From contig NZ_CP017074.1 of the NCBI RefSeq assembly GCF_001717465.1, forward strand, positions 2,012,873 to 2,076,872: DNA of 64,000 bases, read 5' to 3'. The stretch is from Luteimonas sp. JM171 (GTDB lineage Bacteria; Pseudomonadota; Gammaproteobacteria; Xanthomonadales; Xanthomonadaceae). Every line of letters begins with the position of its first letter. Position 1 is the stretch's first letter. Shown piece after piece: positions 29,882 through 38,872 of the stretch. Position numbers and translations under genes: made by a program. The notes below the pieces were generated by a model that ran no database searches, was not told the origin of the DNA, and worked only from the letters and a program-made list of their open reading frames with translations.

Positions 29882-30001
29882 GCCGCGTTCCCCCGCCTCC
29901 CCGTTGTTGCCCCGATCCTGACAGCCGCGCACCGGGCGCGGACGTGTCGGAGGTCACGGCGCGGGGAGGCACCCCGGCATCCCTGCCGGGGCGCCGGAGC
30001 G

Positions 30002-32113
30002 TCACCAGATGTCGATGCGCTCGTCCTCGCCGCGGACCATGGCGTCGCCCGGCTTGCAGTCGAAGGCTTCGGCGAACGCCGGCAGGTTGGACGGCGCGCC
30101 GGCGGCGCGGAACGAGGCCGGCGCGTGGGAGTCCGTGGCCAGCCGCACCTTCAGCTCCTCGTCGGTGAAGTTGCGGCGCCACACCGTGGCCCAGTTGAGG
30201 AAGAAGCGCTGGTCCTGGGTGAGGCCGTCGATCATCGGGTCCTCCTCGCCCTCGCGCGCGCGCTGCAGGGCGTCATGGGCCACCGCCAGGCCGCCCAGGT
30301 CGGCGATGTTCTCGCCCAAGGTCAGCTTGCCATCGACAAACTGGCCCGGCGCCGCCTCGTAGGCGTTGAACTGGTCGATCAGCTGGCCGGTCAGCGCGCC
30401 GAAGCCGGCGGCGTCTTCCTCCGACCACCAGTTCTCGAAATTGCCCTTGGGATCGAAGCGGCTGCCCTGGTCGTCGTAGCCGTGGATCATCTCGTGGCCG
30501 ATCACCGCGCCGATGCCGCCGTAGTTGAGCGCATCGTCCGCCTCCGGGTCGAAGAACGGCGGCTGCAGGATCGCGGCCGGGAACACGATCTCGTTGCGCT
30601 GCGGGTTGTAATAGGCGTTCACCATCTGCGGCGGCATGAACCATTCGTCCGGGTCCACCGGCTCGCCGATCTTGCCCAGGTTCCAGCGGTAGTTGTAGGC
30701 GTTGGCCGCCAGCACGTTGCCGATGTAGCTGTCGCGGCTGGTCTCCAGCCCGCTCCAGTCGCGCCAGGTGTCCGGATAGCCGATCTTCGGGTCGAAGGTC
30801 TCCCACTTCTCCATCGCCCTGGCCTTGGTTTCCTCGCCCATCCAGTCCAGGTTCTCGATGCGGTCCCTGAGCGCTTCGGACAGGTTGTCCACCAGCTCCT
30901 CCATCCGCTCCTTGGACTCGGGCGAGAAGGCCACCTCCACGTACATCTGGCCCAGGGCCTCGCCCACCTGGCGGTTGATGGTGCCCAGCACGCGCTTCCA
31001 CTCCGGTTCCATTTCCTGCTGGCCGCGCAGGGTGCGGTCATAGAAGTCGTAGCTGGCCTGGACGAACTCCGAGGACAGGTACGGCGAGGCGTCGTCCACG
31101 CTGTGGAAGCGCAGGTAGGCCTTCCAGGTCTCCACCGGCACGTCGGTGAGCATGGCGTCCACCTCGCCGTGGAACTCGGGCATCGCCAGCGAGAACATCT
31201 CCGGCGTGTCCACTCCCTGGGACTCGAAGAATGCCGTCCACGGGAAGTTGGGGGTGAGCGCGTCGGCTTCCTCCATGCTCACCGGGTTGTAGAACAGCTC
31301 GGCGTCGCGGGCCATTTCAACGCGCGAGCGCGACTTGTCCGCGAGCCGGGTCTCGAAGGCGACCACGTCGGCGGCCAGGCTCGCCGCCTGCGCGGCCTCG
31401 ATCCCCGACAGCTCCAGCACCCTGGCCACGTGCTGCTCGTAGGCGGCCAGCTTGTCGGCGTGGTTCTCCTCGAAGTAGTAGGTCTTGTCCGGCAGGCCCA
31501 GGCCGCCCTGCGACGCATAGGCGATGTTGACGGCGGAGTCCTTGAAGTCGGGCGAGGCGCCAAAGCCGAACAGGACGTTGCGCCCATCGGCGGCGCTGCT
31601 GCGCAGGTAGTCGGCGAGGGCTTCGGGGCTGTCGAGGGCCTCGATGGCGTCGATCACGTCCTGGATCGGGGCGATGCCCTGGGCATCGATGGACTCGCGG
31701 TCCATGCCGGTGGCCCAGAAGTCGCCGACGATCTTCTCCACTCCGGTGGCGCTTTCGTTGGCCGCGGCCTGTTCGGCCAGCTGGCGCTGGGCCTCCAGCG
31801 TGCGCTCGGTGAGCATTTCGAACGACCCCCACGACGTGCGGTCGCCCGGGATCTCGTTGGCAGCCAGCCACTTGCCGTTGGCGTAGGCGTTGAAGTCGTG
31901 GCAGGCGTTGACGCTGGTATCCAGGTCGCTGGCCTGGAAGCGGTTCACCGGCGGCAGCCGGCCCTCGTCGAGCGTGTAGCGCGGCGCGTCGGCGGTCCCG
32001 CCACCAGCAGGGGTCACGTCGGCGTCGGCGGTGTCGGGCCCGGCGCCGCAGGCGGCCAGGGCAAATGCGATGGAAAGGCTCAGCAGCAGGGTGCGCGGTT
32101 TGGTGGCGTTCAT
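30002..32113 (-). CDS. M13-family zinc metallopeptidase (lipoprotein)
   Basis: A 703-residue neprilysin-family peptidase, predicted outer-membrane lipoprotein (lipobox FALAAC). The zinc site is intact: HEMIH (His540, Glu541, His544) and GENIAD (Glu601, Asp605), plus the substrate-binding NAYYNPQRNEIVFPA motif and terminal C...R...IDIW. These enzymes cut short oligopeptides. First gene of a minus-strand group with an ABC ATPase, an M1-fused permease and a catalytically broken M13 paralogue. Roughly 30 residues of Ala/Asp-rich linker follow the lipid Cys. Confidence 0.92.
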   Translation of the reverse strand: MNATKPRTLLLSLSIAFALAACGAGPDTADADVTPAGGGTADAPRYTLDEGRLPPVNRFQASDLDTSVNACHDFNAYANGKWLAANEIPGDRTSWGSFEMLTERTLEAQRQLAEQAAANESATGVEKIVGDFWATGMDRESIDAQGIAPIQDVIDAIEALDSPEALADYLRSSAADGRNVLFGFGASPDFKDSAVNIAYASQGGLGLPDKTYYFEENHADKLAAYEQHVARVLELSGIEAAQAASLAADVVAFETRLADKSRSRVEMARDAELFYNPVSMEEADALTPNFPWTAFFESQGVDTPEMFSLAMPEFHGEVDAMLTDVPVETWKAYLRFHSVDDASPYLSSEFVQASYDFYDRTLRGQQEMEPEWKRVLGTINRQVGEALGQMYVEVAFSPESKERMEELVDNLSEALRDRIENLDWMGEETKARAMEKWETFDPKIGYPDTWRDWSGLETSRDSYIGNVLAANAYNYRWNLGKIGEPVDPDEWFMPPQMVNAYYNPQRNEIVFPAAILQPPFFDPEADDALNYGGIGAVIGHEMIHGYDDQGSRFDPKGNFENWWSEEDAAGFGALTGQLIDQFNAYEAAPGQFVDGKLTLGENIADLGGLAVAHDALQRAREGEEDPMIDGLTQDQRFFLNWATVWRRNFTDEELKVRLATDSHAPASFRAAGAPSNLPAFAEAFDCKPGDAMVRGEDERIDIW

Positions 32114-32530
32114 GGCAATCCTCTGCCCGGCAACCGGGCGCTTTTCTGGGAAATGGCTTCATAACGGCCCGTGCGGGGCCACCCGCTTACTTTACGCCCC
32201 GCCGGACTCCGGCGGGGCTGCCGCGGGCCATCTTTGCCTGGAGGCGACAGCGGCCGGGCTTTGCCGTAAGATCGCCGCATCTGCAACACGGCTGCCCCTG
32301 CTTTCGAGCAGTGACGATCCTGGTATGCCGGCCGCGGCCCACGCCCCGGCTCCTTATCCCGCACGTCCTTTTCGTCGCGCAGACACGGCCCGGAAACATC
32401 CGGTTGCCGTCATCCCTTGCTCGCAGCGCGGTTCTGGATAGCTCCGGGCAAACCACGGCCGATACCGGCATGTCCCACGCCATGCGTGGGCCGCCACCGT
32501 ACCCGGCCGCTTTTCGGAGTGACACCCACA
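32114..32530. promoter_or_regulatory. 417-bp divergent intergenic region (M13 peptidase / rhlE-like helicase)
   Basis: No convincing gene. It holds a 10-bp perfect hairpin (32196-32205 with 32209-32218, 3-nt loop) without a T tract, and a palindrome CCCACGCCATGCGTGGG near 32473-32489 about 42 nt before the helicase start. A CGGAG ribosome site lies at 32515-32519. A long structured leader is plausible for a DEAD-box helicase mRNA, but nothing specific was recognised. Confidence 0.4.
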
Positions 32531-33847
32531 ATGACGTTTGAAACCCTCGGGCTTTCGCCCGCGCTGCTGCGCGCCCTGGCGGACACCGGCTACACCACCC
32601 CCACGCCGATCCAGGCCCAGTCGATCCCCGCCGGCCTGGAAGGCCGCGACATCCTGGGCGCGGCCCAGACCGGGACCGGCAAGACCGCCGCCTTCGGCCT
32701 GCCGCTGCTGCAGCGCCTGGCCCGGGAGACCCCGCCCAGGGGCCCGCGCAAGCCGCGCGCCCTGGTGCTGGTGCCCACCCGCGAACTCGCGGTGCAGGTG
32801 GCCGATTCGCTGAAGGAATATGGCCGCCACCTGCGCCTCAACGTGACCATGATCTTCGGCGGCGTCGGCATGCAGCCGCAGATCGACAACCTGCGCCGCG
32901 GCGTCGACATCCTGGTCGCGTGCCCGGGCCGCCTGCTCGACCATCTCGACTCGGGCCACGCCAAGCTCGACGCGATCGAGCTGCTGGTGCTCGACGAAGC
33001 CGACCGCATGCTCGACATGGGCTTCCTGCCGTCGATCAAGCGGGTGCTGGCACGGGTGCCGAAGCAGCGCCAGACCATGCTGTTCTCGGCCACCTTCGAG
33101 CCGCGCATCCGCGCGCTGGCGATGGAGTTGCTGGACCGCCCGGTGGAAGTACAGGTGGCGGCCCAGAACACCATTGCCGAGACCATCGTGCACCGGGTCC
33201 ATCCCGTGGACTCGGCGCGCAAGCGTGACCTGCTGGTGGACATCCTGGCCGCGCGCCATGGCGACCGGGTGCTGGTCTTCGGGCGCACCAAGCACGGCTG
33301 CAACCGCCTGGCCGAACAGCTCGGGCAGGCCGGGCTCCCCTCCGTGGCCATCCACGGCAACAAGAGCCAGGCACAGCGGCAAAAGGCGCTGGACGCGTTC
33401 AAGGCCGGCCGCGCACGCATCCTGGTGGCCACCGACGTGGCGGCGCGGGGTCTCGACATCCCCGACCTGCCGCTGGTGATCAACCACGACCTGCCGATGG
33501 TGGCGGAGGATTACGTGCACCGCATCGGCCGGACCGGACGCAACGGGGCGCAAGGCGAGGCGGTTTCACTGGTGGCGCCGGAAGAAGGCGGGCTGCTGCG
33601 CGACATCCAGCGCATGCTCAAGGCCGACATCACCATGGAAACGGTGACGGGGTTCGAGCCCAGCCAGCCGCTGCGCATGGATGCCAAGCCGGTGCAGGGG
33701 CGCGGCGGCCGTGGCGGCGGCCAGAAGCCCGGCGGCCAGCGCAAGGCGGGGAACCGGGGCCATGGCAAGCCGGCGCCACGTGGTGCGGCCACCCATGCCG
33801 GGCCCAAGCAGCATCGCGGCGGCGGGCGCCGCCGGCGCAGCGCCTGA
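32531..33847 (+). CDS. DEAD-box ATP-dependent RNA helicase (RhlE-like)
   Basis: A 438-residue helicase with all core motifs: Q motif (PTPIQAQSIPAGLEG), I (AQTGTGKT), Ia (PTRELAVQV), Ib (PGRLLDH), II (LDEADRMLDMGF), III (SATF), IV, V (ATDVAARGLDIPDL) and VI (HRIGRTGRNG). A short Gly/Arg/Lys-rich tail (~390-438) likely binds RNA. Motifs and length fit RhlE rather than DeaD or RhlB. Probable roles are mRNA decay, ribosome assembly and cold adaptation. Its stop is separated by 1 nt from the convergent kinase stop. Confidence 0.92.
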   Translation: MTFETLGLSPALLRALADTGYTTPTPIQAQSIPAGLEGRDILGAAQTGTGKTAAFGLPLLQRLARETPPRGPRKPRALVLVPTRELAVQVADSLKEYGRHLRLNVTMIFGGVGMQPQIDNLRRGVDILVACPGRLLDHLDSGHAKLDAIELLVLDEADRMLDMGFLPSIKRVLARVPKQRQTMLFSATFEPRIRALAMELLDRPVEVQVAAQNTIAETIVHRVHPVDSARKRDLLVDILAARHGDRVLVFGRTKHGCNRLAEQLGQAGLPSVAIHGNKSQAQRQKALDAFKAGRARILVATDVAARGLDIPDLPLVINHDLPMVAEDYVHRIGRTGRNGAQGEAVSLVAPEEGGLLRDIQRMLKADITMETVTGFEPSQPLRMDAKPVQGRGGRGGGQKPGGQRKAGNRGHGKPAPRGAATHAGPKQHRGGGRRRRSA

Positions 33848-33848
33848 A

Positions 33849-35894
33849 TCAGGGCTGGGGTTCGCGCACCAGGCGGAACCCCACGTCGTCGTATCCGCGT
33901 CCGGCCGGCCTGGTGCCGGACGCTTCCCGGCGCCAGCTGCTCCCGCCCACGGCGCGGGATTGGCAGTCGCCTTCGCAGTCCAGCAGCCACTCGGCCAGCG
34001 CGGTGGCACCGGTCGCGGGCGGGAACGCCGCCGCCTCGCTGGCGGTGGGCAAACGGTAGCGTGCGCCATTGCGCCGCCCCAGCCAGCGTGCGTAGGCATC
34101 CGCATCGTCCCAGGACACGCACACCACGCCATCGGTGGCGCCCTGCTCGAATCCCGGCGAGGTCCAGTCACGTGGCGAGAGCACACGCAGCAATGAAGCA
34201 CGGTCACGGCAGCGGGCAGGCTCGCGACCGCTCGCCTCGGCGAAGCGGGCGTACTCCTGCCTGCTGATCGTGCGGGCGGTCAGCGCATAGGCGCCGTCGC
34301 CTGCGGCCCGCACCGTCATCCGGCCCGGGTCGCCCGTGACCACATCGCCCACCGCCGGGATGGCCCGGGCCTGCTGCAGCAGCCGTGCGCGGGCCTTCTC
34401 ATCGATGCCGGCGGCCTGGGCCGCGTCCAGGCTGCGCATGGCTGCGTCGCGCTCGAAACTGCCGGCGGCGCGGCCGATGGCATCCTGGATCGCCGCGGCG
34501 GCCTCGCGCCGGGTGGCGGCAAGCGCCTCGTCCGCCGCGGGCGCAACCATTGCGGCCATCCGTGACGCGCGCCCCAGCGCGGTGGCGGCGCCCTCCGGGT
34601 CCGCGGCGCGGAGCCGTCGGACACCGTCCTGGCCCAGCGCTGCAACCAGCGCCTGCGCGGCGGCGGGCAGTTCAAGGTGCCCGGGATCGATCTCGAGGGC
34701 GGCGGTCACGCTGTCCCAGGCGTTGTCGCCTTCGGGCGTGGTGAGCCGACGCGCTTCGATCTGCCGGCGCGCGTCCTCCAGCAGGGCCCCGGCCTGCGAT
34801 TGGGGCGCCGCAGCCTCCACCATCGCATCCCCGCCGTTCGCCGGCAGTACCGCCGCCTGCGGGTCCTGGGCGCCGTTCGGGCTGGCGCTGGCACTGGCGC
34901 GGAAGAAGCGCTCCGCACCGGGTCCGGGCCCGGTCTCGCGCAACGCCAGTCCCAGCACCCCGGCCAGCACCAGGCCTGCGGCGATCCATGCGTAGCGGGG
35001 AACCTGGCGCAGCGCCGAACGCAATGCCGCCGCCCATTGCGAAGGCGGAAGGCTCCGCCGCGATCGGGGCTGCGGCACCTGCTCGAGCGCAAGCTGCATG
35101 TCCGCTGCGTCATGGAAACGCTTGAGCGGGCCCTTTGCCAGGGCCCGGTCCATGAAGCGCTGCCAATGGCGCAGGCCGCGGGGGAGCCGGGGAATCGGGT
35201 CGCGCGCATGCTTGACCGCCATCGCCAGCGCGTCGCCGGCCTGGTAGGGCAGCTCGCCGGTGAGCATTTCCCATGCCAGCACGCCCACGCTGTACAGGTC
35301 CGCGCGCGGATCCACCTCTTCGCCGCGCGCCTGCTCCGGGGCCATGTAGGCGGTACTGCCCACGGCCAGCCCGGCGCTGGTGACGCGGCTGCCGTAGCCG
35401 CGTCGCAGGGCGATCCCGAAGTCGGCAAGCAGCGGCTGGCCGGACTCGTCGAAGAGCACGTTCTCGGCCTTCACGTCACGGTGGATCACGCCGCGCCCGT
35501 GTGCGTAGGCCAGCGCCGAGAGCAGGCCACCCAGCACCCGGCGCGCGCCCGCCTCGTCATTGCGGAAGTCGCGCTGTCCCAGGTGGCCATGGGCGAGGTA
35601 GGGCATCGAGTAGTAGGGCAGGCCGTCCGCGGTGCGGCCCAGGTGATGGATGCGGACGATGTTGGGATGGTCGAGCCGGCCGATGGTGCGGATCTCGTTC
35701 TCGAACCGCCGCCGGCTGACCTCGTCACCGAATGCGTCCGCGCGCATGACCTTGAGCGCGACCTCGCGGCCCAGCGATTCCTGCTCGGCCAGGTAAACGA
35801 TCGACGTCGCTCCTTCCGCGATCACCCGCAGCAGCCGGTAGCCGGCGATCTGCGGCAGCGGCGGCCTCGCGTTTCGAGACGAATGCATCGTCAT
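33849..35894 (-). CDS. Ser/Thr protein kinase with C-terminal FGE/SUMF1-like domain
   Basis: A 681-residue Hanks-type kinase anchored in the inner membrane. Kinase domain ~15-280: a glycine-loop variant (VIAEGATSIVYLA), VAIK-like EVALKVM, HRDVKAEN (Asp140, Lys142), a DFG and APE motif (YMAPEQARGEEVDPRADLYS). One TM helix (301-318) is followed by an Ala-rich helical extracytoplasmic region (~330-530). The end (~535-681) resembles formylglycine-generating-enzyme-type lectin-like folds (VCVSWDDADAYARWLG, RLPTASEA, GYDDVGFRLVREP); the catalytic cysteines are not evident, so it is probably a sensor. ATG 35894 follows GGGGGAAG. Divergent from an unknown membrane-anchored gene. Confidence 0.88.
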   Translation of the reverse strand: MTMHSSRNARPPLPQIAGYRLLRVIAEGATSIVYLAEQESLGREVALKVMRADAFGDEVSRRRFENEIRTIGRLDHPNIVRIHHLGRTADGLPYYSMPYLAHGHLGQRDFRNDEAGARRVLGGLLSALAYAHGRGVIHRDVKAENVLFDESGQPLLADFGIALRRGYGSRVTSAGLAVGSTAYMAPEQARGEEVDPRADLYSVGVLAWEMLTGELPYQAGDALAMAVKHARDPIPRLPRGLRHWQRFMDRALAKGPLKRFHDAADMQLALEQVPQPRSRRSLPPSQWAAALRSALRQVPRYAWIAAGLVLAGVLGLALRETGPGPGAERFFRASASASPNGAQDPQAAVLPANGGDAMVEAAAPQSQAGALLEDARRQIEARRLTTPEGDNAWDSVTAALEIDPGHLELPAAAQALVAALGQDGVRRLRAADPEGAATALGRASRMAAMVAPAADEALAATRREAAAAIQDAIGRAAGSFERDAAMRSLDAAQAAGIDEKARARLLQQARAIPAVGDVVTGDPGRMTVRAAGDGAYALTARTISRQEYARFAEASGREPARCRDRASLLRVLSPRDWTSPGFEQGATDGVVCVSWDDADAYARWLGRRNGARYRLPTASEAAAFPPATGATALAEWLLDCEGDCQSRAVGGSSWRREASGTRPAGRGYDDVGFRLVREPQP

Positions 35895-36003
35895 CCGGAC
35901 TTCCCCCCTGTAGCCGGACAAGCATACGTCGGCCGGATGACGACGTGCTGTGAAGCCGCTACCGTTATGGGTGGATGCAGGGATGGCGATGGGGAAGGGC
36001 GTG

Positions 36004-37383
36004 ATGAAGCGGCTGCTGGTCCGGTCGGGGATCGTGTTGCTGGGGCTGTTCGTGCTTGCGGCGGCGCTTTGGGGAGCGTCGCGCCTGCGGGGGCCTTCCG
36101 CGGAACAGCGCCACGCGCTGGAATTGATGCAGGCCGAGCCGGAGCTGCCCGGCAGCAACGCTTTCCCGGCACTCTGGCTGCTGGAGTGGGATGTGCCTGA
36201 GCAGGCGCAGGCGGCGATCGCGGAGCGGGACGCGGCGCGCTTCCGATCGCTTCCCCCGCCTGGCGATCCGGCGCGAGCCGCGGCAGTCAGCGGGTTCCAA
36301 AGCGTTGCGGTCGAAAGTTACCCCGGACTGGGCGATGCCCTGGCCCGGGAACCGGCCAGCTGCGGCTGGCGGGAAGGCGGCTGCATCGAGCATGTGAGGG
36401 CCAACCGCGATGCGCATGCAAGGCGCCTCGCGCAGGCGGAGCGGCTGGTGGATCGTGTTGAAGCGGTGCTCGCCGCTCACGGCCACTACCGGACCGTGCT
36501 GCCGCTCGCGGTCGACATGCCTTCTCCAAGGCTCGAATTGTTGCCGCTGGCGGCCACCCGTTACGCGCTGCAGTTCCTGGACGGCGAAACGGACCTGGCG
36601 CTCGCCAACAACTGTCGCGCCCTCACCGGCCTGCGCCGCTTGGCAGGCAATTCAGACACGATGCTTGCGACGATGTACCTGGCTGCCGGCATCGAAGGAC
36701 ACGCCGGCCTGATGGCGGACATGCTTGCCGAGCTGCCGCCGGACCATCCTTTGCCGGCCGCCTGCGCTGCAGCCATTGCGCCCCTCCGGGACGATGAGCT
36801 GGGGCTGTGCCAGGCGATGCGCGGAGAGTGGAGGCATGGGCAGTCGGCGATGGACTTCCTTGACGGCGCGCCCGAAGACGGATGGGCTGCCGGGTTTGTA
36901 CGGGGACTGCTGCTGGATCGCGACGCAACCGCGGCGCTGGCGGCCACCAACCTGTCCTGGCCGTGCGGAGAAGAGGCGTCGCGGGCGCTGGCGATGGACC
37001 TTCCGATGCGGCCACCGGAATCCACTGCGGGCCTCCTGCGTTTTGAGTGCGTGGCCAACCTGACGGGATGCATTTTTATGGATCTTGCCCAGCCCGCTTA
37101 CGCGCCTTACGGTTTGCGCATGCAGGATGTCCGTGCCCGGATCCGGCTGCTGCGCATCCTGGAGTGGATGCGGGCGCGGGCGTCTGGAGGTTGGACCGGC
37201 GCGGCCGAAGCGCTTCTGGCCCAGCTGCCGGAAGAGCTGCAAGCTCCCGGGCGGGCCGTGGACATCGATCCGGCGACCGGTCGCCTGCGTATCGAGCTTT
37301 TCGACGACCTGCGGCAGACCCACTGGAGCGTCCCGCTGCCCCCCGCGCTGCGGCCGGAGGGCGAGGGCGCAGCGGCGCCCTGA
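36004..37383 (+). CDS. Unrecognised membrane-anchored protein
   Basis: A 459-residue protein of no family I recognise. It has an N-terminal signal-anchor (MKRLLVRSGIVLLGLFVLAAALWG) followed by an Ala/Leu/Arg-rich, apparently helical periplasmic body. Landmarks: NAFPALWLLEWDVP near residue 55, a Cys pair in ASCGWREGGCIE, and a C-terminal VDIDPATGRLRIELFDD. The start was chosen for GGGAAGGG just upstream; GTG 35950 is less likely. It is divergent from the kinase/FGE gene with ~110 bp between starts, so a functional link is possible. It ends 2 nt from the convergent DUF4442 stop. Base composition is like its neighbours. Confidence 0.7.
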   Translation: MKRLLVRSGIVLLGLFVLAAALWGASRLRGPSAEQRHALELMQAEPELPGSNAFPALWLLEWDVPEQAQAAIAERDAARFRSLPPPGDPARAAAVSGFQSVAVESYPGLGDALAREPASCGWREGGCIEHVRANRDAHARRLAQAERLVDRVEAVLAAHGHYRTVLPLAVDMPSPRLELLPLAATRYALQFLDGETDLALANNCRALTGLRRLAGNSDTMLATMYLAAGIEGHAGLMADMLAELPPDHPLPAACAAAIAPLRDDELGLCQAMRGEWRHGQSAMDFLDGAPEDGWAAGFVRGLLLDRDATAALAATNLSWPCGEEASRALAMDLPMRPPESTAGLLRFECVANLTGCIFMDLAQPAYAPYGLRMQDVRARIRLLRILEWMRARASGGWTGAAEALLAQLPEELQAPGRAVDIDPATGRLRIELFDDLRQTHWSVPLPPALRPEGEGAAAP

Positions 37384-37385
37384 GC

Positions 37386-37835
37386 TCAGCGGCCGGGCTT
37401 GCGCCGGGCGTAGACCTGCTTGCGGACCCGGGCGACGGTGTCGCCCCCCGCGTCGAGCACTTCGGTCTGGAACCAGTGCAGGTACTTGGCGCCATCCGCC
37501 GTCGCGTCGCGGATGGTGTCCACGGTCGCGTCGTCCAGCTCGAATTCCGCGTGCACCGTGCCGCGGCCCGGCTTGAGGAATTCGATTTCTCCCGCCTGGT
37601 CCCAGACGTAGTGGGTGTTCCCCAGCCGCTCCTTGACCAGGAGCATCCAGAAAGGATCGGTCATGGCAAACAGGCTGCCGCCGAAGTGGGTGCCCACGTA
37701 ATTGCGGTTCCAGGGGCGCATGCGCATCTCCACGCGCGCGCTGCGCCAGTCGTCCCCGATCCGGGACACGTGGATGCCGGAGAACAGGAACGGCGGCCAC
37801 AGGTTCATCGCGTGGCGCAGCGTCGATGGCTTCAT
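37386..37835 (-). CDS. DUF4442 hotdog-fold protein
   Basis: A 149-residue single hotdog domain of the DUF4442 group, related to acyl-CoA/ACP thioesterases (YiiD-type). Visible: NRNYVGTHFGGSLFAMTDP, which fits the hotdog helix and its preceding strand, and an Asp-rich loop. No acid-base residues typical of a proven thioesterase were confidently assigned, so activity is inferred from the fold only. It lies 16 nt downstream of the ybbN-like gene and may be co-transcribed. Confidence 0.8.
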   Translation of the reverse strand: MKPSTLRHAMNLWPPFLFSGIHVSRIGDDWRSARVEMRMRPWNRNYVGTHFGGSLFAMTDPFWMLLVKERLGNTHYVWDQAGEIEFLKPGRGTVHAEFELDDATVDTIRDATADGAKYLHWFQTEVLDAGGDTVARVRKQVYARRKPGR

Positions 37836-37851
37836 CGGCGGCCGGCCCGGC

Positions 37852-38742
37852 TCAGAACAGCAGCGAGGACATCTTCCTGCGGTAGCGGCCGACGATCGCC
37901 GGATCCTCCACCACCTGGAACGCGTCGATCAGCGCCCGGCGCGGCAGGCCATCCTCGAAGTCGCGGTTGCGCGCCAGCATCTCGATGAACTGGTCCAGCC
38001 CGGCTTCCGGGTCGCCGCCGAGGATCCGGTGCACCCCGAGCAGATGACGCGACCGCAGGTCATCCGGGTCATCGGCGATCGCCTGCTCCAGCGCTTCGGG
38101 CGCCGGCGCGCCGGCCAGCACCGAGGCAAACTCCAGGTGGGCGCGGGCCTGCACCGTGCGATCGTCGGTGGCGAGGTTGGCCGGCAGACCGTCGAGCAGC
38201 TCCCGCGCCTCGTCGGTTGCGCCGGTGCGCAGCAGGGCAAGCGCCAGATCCAGCCTGAGCTCGTCCTTCCCGGGCTCCGCCTGCACCTGGGCGCGCAGCC
38301 GCGCCACGTCGGCGTGCGGATCCGACGGCGGGGGCGCCGCTGCCGTCGCACCGGCGGACGGATCGTCGAAGCCTTCCAGCGCCGGCGCCGCAGGCTCGAT
38401 GCCGTTGCGCTTCAGGAACTCGCGCAGTTCGCCTTCCGTGACCGCGCCCGGGAACCCGTCCACCGGCTGGCCGTTCACCAGCAGGAACACGGTGGGCACC
38501 GACCGGATCTGGAATGCCGCGGCCAGCTGCTGCTCCTTGTCCACGTCGACCTTGGCCAGCTCGAACGCGCCGTTGTATTCGCCGGCGAGCTTTTCCAGGA
38601 TCGGGCCCAGGGTCTTGCAGGGGCCGCACCATTCGGCCCAGAAGTCGATCAGCACGGGCGTCGTGGTCGACTTTTGGAGAACGTCGGACTCGAAATTGGC
38701 GGCGGTGGCGTCAAAAACGTGGGCTGGGGGCTGGCTGCTCAT
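37852..38742 (-). CDS. Thioredoxin-like co-chaperone (YbbN/CnoX)
   Basis: A 296-residue protein: thioredoxin domain (~8-115) with FWAEWCGPCKTLGP (Cys39-Gly-Pro-Cys42) and cis-Pro in SVPTVFLL, followed by a TPR-like helical region (~150-296). CnoX/YbbN proteins hold unfolding clients and protect them from oxidation, passing them to GroEL. E. coli CnoX has SXXC at this site; this CGPC version could retain redox activity. The start MSSQPPAHVF is preferred to an in-frame upstream codon. Confidence 0.9.
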   Translation of the reverse strand: MSSQPPAHVFDATAANFESDVLQKSTTTPVLIDFWAEWCGPCKTLGPILEKLAGEYNGAFELAKVDVDKEQQLAAAFQIRSVPTVFLLVNGQPVDGFPGAVTEGELREFLKRNGIEPAAPALEGFDDPSAGATAAAPPPSDPHADVARLRAQVQAEPGKDELRLDLALALLRTGATDEARELLDGLPANLATDDRTVQARAHLEFASVLAGAPAPEALEQAIADDPDDLRSRHLLGVHRILGGDPEAGLDQFIEMLARNRDFEDGLPRRALIDAFQVVEDPAIVGRYRRKMSSLLF

Positions 38743-38872
38743 CAGTGGGAGATTCCTGTTCAGATGCCCCAAGCATGGTGCCGGTCCCGGCGGAATCCAA
38801 GCCGCGCCGCGCTTTACACGCGCGCGGCCGCGCGTACAGTGCCCGGCGGTTCCCCCGGACTTGCGATTGCGG

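Noticed and set aside
28331..32164. Long plus-strand open frame (about 1277 codons) opposite the ABC ATPase and M13 gene
   Set aside because: Antisense shadow of clearly coding minus-strand genes.
32196..32218. Hairpin in the M13/rhlE intergenic region as a terminator
   Set aside because: Perfect 10-bp stem but no T tract on either strand, and it sits upstream of both divergent genes.
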